A DNA stretch of 8,309 bases from Candidatus Bathyarchaeota archaeon (GCA_026014845.1 JAOZHM010000032.1:1-8309); one strand, 5' to 3'; positions 1-6,130 are shown, numbered from the stretch's first letter. Notes: generated by a model not told the origin, from the sequence alone. Translations and numbers: made by a program.

Positions 1-242
1 ACCGTGGAGAATTTTTCTACATGTTCCAAAAATGTGGGACCCAGTCCTATTTCTCCATCTAAATAATTTAACGCTACCCTTTCGTCTTCACCTGAAATTG
101 CTATCTGAATCAATCCGCGCGAAGAGACTCCGCAAATTTTCGTCTCAACTTTTAGACCTTTAAGCATGGACTTTAATTTTTCGTCAACGAGCTTTAGTTG
201 AAAATTGTTGTATACTTTTGTGGACAGCGTTATGGTAGGCAT
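1..242 (-). CDS. DUF2110 family protein, partial (N-terminal 80 residues)
   Basis: Reading the minus strand from an ATG at 242-240 gives an open frame to the window edge, beginning MPTITLSTKVYNNFQLKLVD and continuing with a KGLKVETKICGVSSRG stretch and a GEIGLGPT stretch. I recognise this as the N-terminus of the archaeal DUF2110 family, whose members are, as I recall, a little over 200 residues and often sit beside the gene for transcription factor E. The function is not established. The start codon lies inside the 3' end of the upstream HD gene (13-base overlap), so the two are probably translated together. The Shine-Dalgarno is poor, which fits coupling. The C-terminal part is outside the window. 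The family call rests on remembered sequence style, without a profile search; the coding call itself is firm. Confidence 0.75.
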   Translation of the reverse strand, partial: MPTITLSTKVYNNFQLKLVDEKLKSMLKGLKVETKICGVSSRGLIQIAISGEDERVALNYLDGEIGLGPTFLEHVEKFST

Positions 243-772
243 TTGCAGTCGCCAATTAAAGCCAACATTTCTTTATGTAGCTTTTGCAATTTTGTGATGG
301 AAGAGTGTGGCAACTTTTCAGAACGGAATTTTTTGATTGTTCTTTGTATCGGCACTCGCCGCGAACCCTCAATCAGCTTATCTGCGTATGAGACAATTTT
401 CTCTTCCATTGTTTGTGGAACGTAAATGTCTTTTGGCCATCCCAAACGTTTTGCTTCTTTTGCCGTTATTCCGCCGCCAACATGCCTCTTTATTACTGAT
501 ATCACAGGTTCTGGTAAACCAAGTGATTTCGCGATTTTTGCCCCCACAACTGCGTGGTGAACGCTGTGAGTTTTTGAACGTCCAATGTCGTGTAGTAGGG
601 CTCCTATTTCCACAAGTTTTAAATCAACATTTATTCCCTTTTCCTTGCATTCTTCCGCGATTTCTACGGACAGTTCAGCCACTTTTTCGCAGTGTTTTAT
701 TATGTTTCTTGAACACCCACTCTGGCGGAGATATCGTATTGTCTGTTCCCTTGATGGAAGCTTCTCACTCAC
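230..772 (-). CDS. HD/HDIG-domain metal-dependent phosphohydrolase-like protein (TIGR00295-like)
   Basis: A 180-residue protein with the HD-superfamily metal ligands in order: His27 (IIKHCEKV), His61-Asp62 (LLHDIGR, a true HDIG motif), His72/73, His97 (IKRHVGGGI) and Asp131 (SYADKL). These are known to hold one or two divalent metals and to hydrolyse phosphate esters of nucleotides or RNA; the substrate of this archaeal single-domain group is not known to me. The length matches the TIGR00295 group. The start is GTG at 772-770: an in-frame TGA lies immediately upstream, so no longer protein is possible, and a purine-rich AGGAAGG sits about six bases before it. The gene overlaps the TFE gene upstream by 8 bases and DUF2110 downstream by 13, which argues for one mRNA and translational coupling. 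Cytoplasmic; no signal or membrane segment. Confidence 0.88.
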   Translation of the reverse strand: MSEKLPSREQTIRYLRQSGCSRNIIKHCEKVAELSVEIAEECKEKGINVDLKLVEIGALLHDIGRSKTHSVHHAVVGAKIAKSLGLPEPVISVIKRHVGGGITAKEAKRLGWPKDIYVPQTMEEKIVSYADKLIEGSRRVPIQRTIKKFRSEKLPHSSITKLQKLHKEMLALIGDCKCLP

Positions 773-1277
773 TCAATTCCTTCCTCAACTGTCCAACTTT
801 CGTTGCTACTGCTTGAATAATTTTGTCATTGTCATAATGCATTAAGGGCTTACCACATGTGGGGCATTTAAAAAGGAGTTCCACAGCCTCCTCAAACGGG
901 ATTCTTCTGCATCCTGGCGTGTAACAATAATAGAAATCATGATTTTTCTCATATTCCATCCTGAGAACAAGTTTTTCAAGTACTCGACGTTTTTGGCTTA
1001 GTATGAAACCCTCCAGTTGGTCTGGTTGCAACCTCCAGTGAAAAATGAACCATCCGGTTTGTGGGTCGCGTGTTCTCCTTAGACCTACAAGAGAATGGTC
1101 ATAAAGTTTGTAGAGAATTTTTCGGACAGAATTTAATCTTATGCCAGTTTTGTTCGCTATCTCATCATCCGTTGTCTCAGATGTGTTTTTAAGAATATCA
1201 ATTAGTTTGACAGCTTCTTCCTCGCCTAGAGCTTCTGCAACCTTCATTAACACTGAATCATTAATATATGTCAACAT
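765..1277 (-). CDS. tfe: Transcription factor E, alpha subunit (TFE/TFIIE-alpha homolog)
   Basis: This 170-residue protein has the two-domain plan of archaeal TFE. The N-terminal extended winged helix (about residues 1-88) carries the acidic LGEEEAVKLIDIL helix, the recognition segment TGIRLNSVRKILYKLYDH and the wing strand GWFIFHWRL. A linker helix (about 90-112) leads to a C-terminal zinc ribbon with Cys118, Cys123, Cys138 and Cys141, all four ligands present. TFE is known to join the TBP-TFB-RNA polymerase pre-initiation complex, contacting the polymerase clamp/stalk and helping open promoter DNA. Length is typical (about 170-180). The ATG start has AAGGG about five bases upstream and a TATA-like box about 65 bases upstream. 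It is first in a three-gene operon with the HD and DUF2110 genes; its stop overlaps the HD start. Nothing looks degraded. Confidence 0.95.
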   Translation of the reverse strand: MLTYINDSVLMKVAEALGEEEAVKLIDILKNTSETTDDEIANKTGIRLNSVRKILYKLYDHSLVGLRRTRDPQTGWFIFHWRLQPDQLEGFILSQKRRVLEKLVLRMEYEKNHDFYYCYTPGCRRIPFEEAVELLFKCPTCGKPLMHYDNDKIIQAVATKVGQLRKELSE

Positions 1278-1340
1278 GGTGACCCTTTCTGCCTAACTTG
1301 TTAAACACTAGTTTTTCTCTGCAATAATTATAGGTAATCT

Positions 1341-1352
1341 TTAATTTAAATC
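1341..1352 (-). promoter_or_regulatory. Probable TATA box for the tfe-HD-DUF2110 operon
   Basis: On the minus strand this reads ATTTAAATTAAA, preceded by the purine-rich AGAAGAG where a BRE would lie. A start site 25 or so bases further on would give a 5' leader of roughly 40 bases before the tfe ATG at 1277. This is inferred from consensus only; the region is AT-rich, so chance matches are possible. Confidence 0.4.
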
Positions 1353-1386
1353 TCTTCTCAATTATTGACTCTAGTTTTTTAACCGC

Positions 1387-1393
1387 TTAAATA
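1387..1393 (+). promoter_or_regulatory. TATA-like box facing right (TTAAATA)
   Basis: The stretch AACCGCTTAAATAGG resembles an archaeal BRE plus TATA element on the plus strand. A start site would fall near 1413-1420. No established gene lies downstream on this strand before the minus-strand gene at 1524, so this box points to the short element at 1398-1527 or is coincidental. Confidence 0.3.
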
Positions 1394-1397
1394 GGTT

Positions 1398-1527
1398 ATG
1401 TTAATTTCAGAATATTTGAGTGATGCCACAAACGTAAATGAAGCAGTACAGATTTTAGCAAAAATAAGACAGTCAGGCTTAAAAGTCTGTGTTTGATGAT
1501 TCTGTGGCAATAGTCCTTTCAATCTAA
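1398..1527 (+). other. Short coding-like element or small RNA candidate in the tfe upstream spacer
   Basis: From ATG 1398 an open frame of 32 codons ends at TGA 1494. It reads like protein, with an amphipathic stretch NEAVQILAKIRQSGLKV ending in a hydrophobic strand. If one base is skipped at 1491, the next frame continues FDDSVAIVLSI to a TAA at 1525, giving about 42 residues in all. That suggests either a decayed gene fragment with a frameshift or chance. An alternative reading is a non-coding RNA: the TATA-like box at 1387-1393 would place the 5' end inside the open frame, a 7-base inverted repeat pairs 1424-1430 with 1503-1509, and a run of five T lies at 1528-1532. I recognise no family. 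The end abuts the stop of the minus-strand gene at 1524. Confidence 0.22.
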
Positions 1528-1925
1528 TTTTTCGGTACTCTGAAATGTGATCCTTTTCCAGCGCTTACATAGTCTCCGCCTACTCCACGCACTATAGACG
1601 CTATTTTTGCAAAGTTATCTGAACCCAGAAACTGACGAGGCTTTATCATTATGTAATCTTGTTTCTCCTCAAAACTTAACAGGTTCTCCAAGTCTTCCGG
1701 AAACATCATTCTAATGTCTTCTATCGACGTCTTTTTTCCATAAACTTCGGGTGTTGCGAGTGCAGGAGCAGGAGGACCAGCCACTGGTTGAGTGATTTGT
1801 GAAACCGCTAAAGACTTTAGTGACCCTGAAACTTGCCTAAGGTCTTCGGCGACGCTGTTTAAGATTATGAGAAGCTCATCAATCCTTTCTGTAAGTTTCT
1901 CAACCTTCTCCTTTTCTTCGCTCAT
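1524..1925 (-). CDS. Hypothetical coiled-coil protein with conserved-looking C-terminal domain
   Basis: With the ATG at 1925 the product is 133 residues. Residues about 1-40 form a charged heptad-like helix (EKVEKLTERIDELLIILNS), a coiled-coil candidate. Residues about 46-62 are a Pro/Ala linker (QPVAGPPAPALATPE). Residues about 66-133 form a compact domain with an LLSFEEKQDYI segment, then KPRQFLGSDNFAKIASIVR, GVGGDYVSAGKGS and a final HFRVPKN. The C-terminal pattern is familiar to me from small uncharacterised archaeal proteins, but I cannot name a family. The frame stays open to 2126, but the longer form would overlap rtcA and has a non-native hydrophobic N-terminus. The 1925 start is favoured by GGAAG seven bases upstream; an ATG at 1958 lacks such a site. 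Divergent from rtcA. Role unknown; oligomerisation or nucleic-acid binding are guesses. Confidence 0.75.
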   Translation of the reverse strand: MSEEKEKVEKLTERIDELLIILNSVAEDLRQVSGSLKSLAVSQITQPVAGPPAPALATPEVYGKKTSIEDIRMMFPEDLENLLSFEEKQDYIMIKPRQFLGSDNFAKIASIVRGVGGDYVSAGKGSHFRVPKN

Positions 1926-1960
1926 AACCTTTCTTCCTTCTAAATCCTTAATACTCATCG

Positions 1961-1972
1961 CATTTATTAATT
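1961..1972. promoter_or_regulatory. AT-rich core shared by the divergent genes at 1925 and 2032
   Basis: CATTTATTAATT lies roughly midway between the two divergent starts and is close to self-complementary (TTATTAA against TTAATAA), so it could serve as a TATA element in either direction. Rightward it would put a start site near 1990-2000, about 35 bases before the rtcA ATG; leftward near 1938-1942, just before the ATG at 1925. Consensus-based inference only. Confidence 0.35.
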
Positions 1973-2031
1973 GTTTGTTAACTTCAAAAAACCACAATAT
2001 GTTAAAGAATGATTGGAAGGAAGCCTCACCC

Positions 2032-3069
2032 ATGATTGAAATCGATGGAAGCAAAAAAAGCGGAAGCGGCACAATCCTCAGGCTATCCGTGGCTCTAGCT
2101 GCCATAATTGGGCAACCACTACACATCTACAACATTAGGCAGAACAGGCCGCAGCCGGGCTTGAGACCTCAGCATTTAGAAGCGGTCTTAACAGCTGCGA
2201 AACTCTGCGATGCTGAATTAGAGGGTGCAAAACTGAACTCACGTGAACTCTGGTTTAAACCTAGAAGCGTTAAAGGTGGAAAGGTTGAGGCTGAAATTGG
2301 AACTGCTGGAAGTATTCCGATGCTTTTGATGACTGTGCTGCCAATATGCGCTTTTGCGGAAGATGCTGTAGATTTACACGTATCGAAGGGCGGGACGGAT
2401 GTTCAGCATTCACCTACCATCAACTACATGCGCTACGTGTTTTTGCCGACGCTAAAGCGTATGGGACTAAACATTGCCTTAACGGTCCGTAAGTATGGTT
2501 ATTATCCAAAGGGTATGGGTGAAGTAACATTAACCGTGGAGCCGTGCAAGTCTATTCAAGCATTACGGCTGGACAATTTCGGGAAAATAAGAGCCATAAA
2601 GGGAGTTTCAGTATGCACATTCCTTGCTGAAAGAAAGGTTGCTGAACGCCAAGCAAAAGCAGCAAACGGCTACCTGAAGAGAAAGGATTACACGGCAGAC
2701 ATCCGAATAGTTAATGATAAGTCAAACCCCATGCAGAAAGGCAGCTCGCTTGTTTTGTGGGCTGAAACGGACACTGGCGTAATTCTAGGAGCTGACGCAA
2801 TTGGCGAACTTCGCAAGGCAAGTGAAGCCGTCGGAAGGGAGGCGGCCGAAAAGCTCTATGCAGAAATTTCCACCAAGCCTACGGTTGATGTGCATTTGGC
2901 TGACATGCTCATTCCATATGTAGCGTTGGCGAAAGGTAAATCAGTGTATAAAACGCGAACAATTTCAGACCATTTGGAAACAAACATTTGGCTCGCCGAA
3001 AAGACATTGGATGTTAGGTTTGGCGTGGAAAAAGTGGGTGAGCTCTACAAGATTGAGAGGTTTGGCTAA
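2032..3069 (+). CDS. rtcA: RNA 3'-terminal phosphate cyclase
   Basis: RtcA uses ATP to convert an RNA 3'-phosphate into a 2',3'-cyclic phosphate through a covalent histidine-AMP intermediate. The 345-residue product is of normal length and begins MIEIDGS, the usual family N-terminus. Residues corresponding to the essential E. coli set are present at consistent spacing: Arg17, Arg36, Arg39 and Gln47 (NIRQNRPQPGLRPQHL), Asp291 (VHLADML) and the nucleotidylated His314 (ISDHLETN). Other family blocks are GGTDVQHSPTINY (120-132) and GYYPKGMGEV (156-165). Unusually, the classic GEGGGQILR motif reads SGSGTILR, so the Glu is Ser10 and the Gln is Thr14. Start: GGAAGGAAG lies about eight bases before the ATG at 2032; upstream in-frame ATGs such as 1999 extend past the family start. 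Nine bases separate it from fau1, so the two are likely cotranscribed. Confidence 0.93.
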   Translation: MIEIDGSKKSGSGTILRLSVALAAIIGQPLHIYNIRQNRPQPGLRPQHLEAVLTAAKLCDAELEGAKLNSRELWFKPRSVKGGKVEAEIGTAGSIPMLLMTVLPICAFAEDAVDLHVSKGGTDVQHSPTINYMRYVFLPTLKRMGLNIALTVRKYGYYPKGMGEVTLTVEPCKSIQALRLDNFGKIRAIKGVSVCTFLAERKVAERQAKAANGYLKRKDYTADIRIVNDKSNPMQKGSSLVLWAETDTGVILGADAIGELRKASEAVGREAAEKLYAEISTKPTVDVHLADMLIPYVALAKGKSVYKTRTISDHLETNIWLAEKTLDVRFGVEKVGELYKIERFG

Positions 3070-3078
3070 AAAAAGGCG

Positions 3079-4482
3079 ATGGGAGCCTTGCTGAAGGCGA
3101 AGGTTAGAGGAATATACTCAACAGCCCTAACAAAACTGCTTTTAGACAACGACTTCGAAATAGTCCAGCCTTCTCTAACTACAAAGAAACGCTTCGGACT
3201 TCCAGAAAATCCAGTGCCACCAGACCTTCAAATAAAGGATAGATATGGCTTGCAAGGCGTAAGAGTTCTTGGAGCATCCGAAGCAGTGGACATCTTCCAG
3301 TCTGTTTTGCATCTCTCTTTTGAGGATGCCCTAACTCGAAAATGGCAAGTTAGCGTTGACGGAATATACAAAGGAAGCATTGTGGAATCAGACGAACATA
3401 CAGTTTACGTTGACATAGGCAATGGCATTACGGGAAGACTTCCGAAACCTGAAATTGCAAACGTAAATGAGAAGCAAGTGACAGCTCTGGTTGAAAGAAA
3501 AAGAATTGGCGCAAAACAACCTGTTTTAACCACAAAATTGAAGATTGTTGGAAACTACGCCATTCTGGCGCAAAACAGCAAGGTCGGCGTTAGTTTAAGA
3601 ATTCGAGACTCGGATAAGCGGATTGAACTTTATGCCTTGGGGAAAAAGCTTGCACCTGATGGTTGGGGGATTATTTGGCGTGAATCTTCTACAAACCAGC
3701 TAAGAGAGACATTGGAAAACGAGATAGCAACGCTTGATAAGAAGGTTAAAATCTTAAATGAAAAAGCACTTGATGCTCGGTCTCCAGCACTTTTACTTGA
3801 AGGCTTATACTCTATGGATGTAGAGTTTCCATCAGTTTCTAAAAGGCAGCTGGACAAGTTAAGGGCTTGCTCGGCTCAGACTTTGGATATGCATCATTTT
3901 TACAAGAGTTGTGGAGGCAGGGTTTCGGCGGCTTTGGAAATGGCTGAGAAACTGTTGGAAAGAGGGCAGGACAGCAGCGAGGTTGAGGAATTGTTCAAAG
4001 AGGAAATTATGCATGAGTTTCCGAATGCTGGCTCTCTGGTGAATGTTGAACACATCAAGCTAAGCGGATACGTCTTGGATCTGGGGCAAGCAACAATAGA
4101 AAGCATAAACAACGAGCAAATCAAATATAGCAGAATTATGCGAAGCAACGGGGTCTATGATGGATTAGGCGTTAGGAAAGAAGCAGGAGACAAAGCAATA
4201 AGCGAAACAAAAACAGGTGAATGGTGCATAACAACAAAATATTTCTCGAAGGATGGAGAATGGAAGGGAACGTACATAAACTTGAACACTCCAGTTGAAG
4301 TTTATCCAAAAACACTGCGCTACATAGATTTAGAAGTTGACGTTTGCATCAAACCAGACGGGACAATTGAAGTTTTAGACATGGAAAAACTTGAGAAATC
4401 CTTAGAAAAGGGCTCCATAAGCAAAACACTTTTCGAAATAGTTAAAGAAAAAGCGAAGGAAATCAGAGAAGTTGTGGCTTAA
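3079..4482 (+). CDS. fau1: FAU-1-like RNA-binding protein / probable ribonuclease (RNase E/G-like plus DUF402)
   Basis: The 467-residue length and domain order match archaeal FAU-1, an AU-rich RNA-binding protein reported in Thermococcales to cleave RNA and assist pre-5S rRNA processing. N-terminal residues about 1-88 are family-specific. Residues about 90-125 (SVDGIYKGSIVES, YVDIGNGITGRLP) look like an S1-type beta-barrel. Residues about 150-250 resemble the RNase E/G core, including DGWGIIWRESS, similar to the bacterial G-[IV]-I-x-RT segment. Residues about 325-440 are a DUF402 domain with EWCITTKYF, GTYINLNTP and YIDLEVDVCIKPDGTIEVLD, whose Asp/Glu cluster resembles the metal site of DUF402 nucleotide phosphatases. 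The RNase E catalytic Asp pair is not evident, so nuclease activity is inferred from orthologs. It follows rtcA by nine bases; AAAAGG lies just before the ATG. Confidence 0.88.
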   Translation: MGALLKAKVRGIYSTALTKLLLDNDFEIVQPSLTTKKRFGLPENPVPPDLQIKDRYGLQGVRVLGASEAVDIFQSVLHLSFEDALTRKWQVSVDGIYKGSIVESDEHTVYVDIGNGITGRLPKPEIANVNEKQVTALVERKRIGAKQPVLTTKLKIVGNYAILAQNSKVGVSLRIRDSDKRIELYALGKKLAPDGWGIIWRESSTNQLRETLENEIATLDKKVKILNEKALDARSPALLLEGLYSMDVEFPSVSKRQLDKLRACSAQTLDMHHFYKSCGGRVSAALEMAEKLLERGQDSSEVEELFKEEIMHEFPNAGSLVNVEHIKLSGYVLDLGQATIESINNEQIKYSRIMRSNGVYDGLGVRKEAGDKAISETKTGEWCITTKYFSKDGEWKGTYINLNTPVEVYPKTLRYIDLEVDVCIKPDGTIEVLDMEKLEKSLEKGSISKTLFEIVKEKAKEIREVVA

Positions 4483-4633
4483 GCTGTAATAATATAGGAA
4501 TGCTTAAAATTCATCTAAGAAAATCCAAAGCGGAAGAGAACAAATCCCGGACTTCGATATACCGATGCTTGGGCACAAAATTCTTTCGAAAGTATTATTA
4601 AGATGCAATCGTATCATATACCGTCGAAAGGGA
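4483..4633 (+). promoter_or_regulatory. Spacer with candidate promoters for the beta-propeller gene
   Basis: This 151-base spacer holds two TATA-like stretches on the plus strand, CTTAAAAT at 4503-4510 and AGTATTATTAAG at 4591-4602. The second would put a start site near 4620-4628, only a few bases before ATG 4634, giving a nearly leaderless message. No clear terminator for fau1 (long T run or strong hairpin) is visible. The reading frame of the downstream gene is open back to ATG 4565, so part of this spacer could be coding. Confidence 0.3.
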
Positions 4634-6091
4634 ATGGCAAATAAAATAGTTTCTAGAATTATGCTGATATTAGCACTAGTATGTATGTCAACGTTGGCAG
4701 TTAACTTTCAACCATTTGTGGGAGCATCTGAAGGTTCTTGGGTTTGGGTCAAGGATGCAGTTGCAGGTGCTTATGGTGAAGCTGTAGTCGGGACTGATGA
4801 CGCGATTTACGTGGCAAAGAGATCGAGTTTTTATCGTTATGATCCGTCCGACAATAGTTGGACGCCTTTAGCGGCTCCGCCTAACCCTGACTCTGGCGAC
4901 GCTTTTAAGACTGGTACAACTTTGGCCTGGGATTTTGGCGACTACATTTATACTCTATATGGTGCGGCAACTGTTGACAGTCGAAGATGGTTTTACCGCT
5001 ACAACATCGCACTTGATTCTTGGGAGGCTTTAACGAACACCACGGCTGATCAAGGTGAAGGTGACGCGATGACATGGGTTGGCGCGGACAACTGCATATA
5101 CGCCACAATCGGGGGTGAGCAACGTGCAACATACTTCATGCGTTATGATCCATCAGCTGATAGTTGGAGTGATGCGCCTGCAGATCCGCCAGAAGGTATG
5201 GGTGATGGAGCTTCCATTGTCTGGGCGGGTGGAGATTTTCTGTATGCCTTGCGTGGAGAGGATGATGAGGTATCACCGCTTTGTGATTTTTGGCGTTACA
5301 GCCTCATAGACGATGTTTGGACTGCGATAGCAAGCATTCCGGCTGATGCTCATAGCGGTGGTGGAGGTGGTGTAGGGGACGGCGGTTCTCTTCTTTATGC
5401 TGGGTTCTGGCTGTCAGACTATGAGAACTATATTTATGCACTTAGCGGCAACCAAGCTAACCCAGACAGTATCCCAGACAACCGCACCTACCGATACTCT
5501 ATCTCCTTGAACAATTGGGAGCGGTTGGCTGACCTTCCTTTCGGAGTAGGCTACTATGTTGGTTGCAGATTGGGCTATGCTGACGGAAACATTTATGCAT
5601 GGCAAGGAACCCCCAGCACATGGCCTGGAGAGGGCGACGATCTTGCCAAGTACGAGCTTCCACCAGATTCCAGCTCACCAACAATAGGAATTCCCTCACG
5701 CACACCAGAAGACGATGTGCTACCAGAACAGCCAGCAAACGTTTCAGTGAACGTAACGGATTCTGAAAGCGGGGTGAAAAATGTCACACTCGCATACACA
5801 ATAAACAACGGAACCAGCTGGGAAAATCTCACCATGAATCCCACCATCAATTACAATGTTTCAAGCAGCCTCTATGAAGCCACAATACCAGGTCAGCAGG
5901 CTGAGACATGGGTAAAATTTAGAATAGCTACATACGACTATGCGGGAAACAACGCAACCAGAGACGGGACAGAACCACACTGTGTATACCAAGTAATCCC
6001 AGAATTTTCATCAGCCTTAATCTTGCCTTTACTTATGATTTTCACATTAACTGTAGTTATATTGTCAAAAAAGAGAAAGATGAAGCCGTAA
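4634..6091 (+). CDS. Exported beta-propeller (kelch-like) surface protein with PEF-type C-terminal anchor
   Basis: The 485-residue product starts with a Sec signal (positive residues K4 and R8, hydrophobic 9-23, likely cleavage near FVGAS). Residues about 45-340 hold five clear blades, each with a hydrophobic strand ending in Gly (IYTLYG, IYATIG, LYALRG, IYALSG, IYAWQG) and the signature YRY/MRY-x6-W, with Trp at 76, 130, 178, 229 and 295; a sixth, weaker blade ends near AKYELPP. Residues about 348-452 form an Ig/Fn3-like domain (VNVTDSESGVKNVTLAYTIN). The tail VIPEFSS, a hydrophobic helix (460-477) and KKRKMKP match the PEF-type sorting signal thought to be handled by archaeosortases. Nine N-x-S/T sequons occur, seven in 369-440, fitting S-layer-side glycosylation. 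Ligand unknown. ATG 4565 is an alternative start; 4634 gives the better signal peptide, though AAAGGGA abuts it too closely for a normal ribosome site. Confidence 0.88.
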   Translation: MANKIVSRIMLILALVCMSTLAVNFQPFVGASEGSWVWVKDAVAGAYGEAVVGTDDAIYVAKRSSFYRYDPSDNSWTPLAAPPNPDSGDAFKTGTTLAWDFGDYIYTLYGAATVDSRRWFYRYNIALDSWEALTNTTADQGEGDAMTWVGADNCIYATIGGEQRATYFMRYDPSADSWSDAPADPPEGMGDGASIVWAGGDFLYALRGEDDEVSPLCDFWRYSLIDDVWTAIASIPADAHSGGGGGVGDGGSLLYAGFWLSDYENYIYALSGNQANPDSIPDNRTYRYSISLNNWERLADLPFGVGYYVGCRLGYADGNIYAWQGTPSTWPGEGDDLAKYELPPDSSSPTIGIPSRTPEDDVLPEQPANVSVNVTDSESGVKNVTLAYTINNGTSWENLTMNPTINYNVSSSLYEATIPGQQAETWVKFRIATYDYAGNNATRDGTEPHCVYQVIPEFSSALILPLLMIFTLTVVILSKKRKMKP

Positions 6092-6122
6092 ACACAGTTG
6101 ATATAGAACACACAGCCTACTG

Positions 6123-6130
6123 TAAATTTA
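6123..6130 (+). promoter_or_regulatory. TATA-like box for the small gene and trm5
   Basis: TAAATTTA sits about 33 bases before the small open frame's ATG at 6163 and would give a start site near 6150-6156, so a leader of roughly ten bases. It could also drive trm5, since the two reading frames overlap. Consensus inference only; the 71-base spacer 6092-6162 shows no other structure and no clear terminator for the preceding gene. Confidence 0.35.

Noticed and set aside
337..845. Plus-strand open frames across the HD gene
   Set aside because: They are antisense shadows of the HD gene, whose metal ligands and operon overlaps make it the real gene.
1418..1520. C/D-box guide RNA, prompted by GTGATGC at 1420-1426 and TTGATGA near 1493-1499
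   Set aside because: No CTGA box D follows at suitable spacing and the first box is imperfect, so a C/D guide is not supported.
1792..2031. Upstream extension of the rtcA frame
   Set aside because: The family begins at the MIEIDG segment encoded from 2032; the extra codons are antisense to the coiled-coil gene and look like chance open frame.
1926..2126. N-terminal extension of the minus-strand coiled-coil gene to 2126
   Set aside because: It would run across the rtcA start and its first coding residues, has an odd hydrophobic N-terminus, and a better start with a ribosome site exists at 1925.
3630..4148. Minus-strand open frames inside fau1
   Set aside because: No family resemblance and low-complexity composition; they are shadows of fau1.
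4850..5660. DNA-level tandem repeats in the propeller gene
   Set aside because: Blades are related in protein sequence but too diverged in DNA to be listed as repeats.
4905..5850. Extra open frames on both strands inside the beta-propeller gene
   Set aside because: They follow from the Gly/Asp-rich repeated codons of the propeller and have no starts or motifs of their own.
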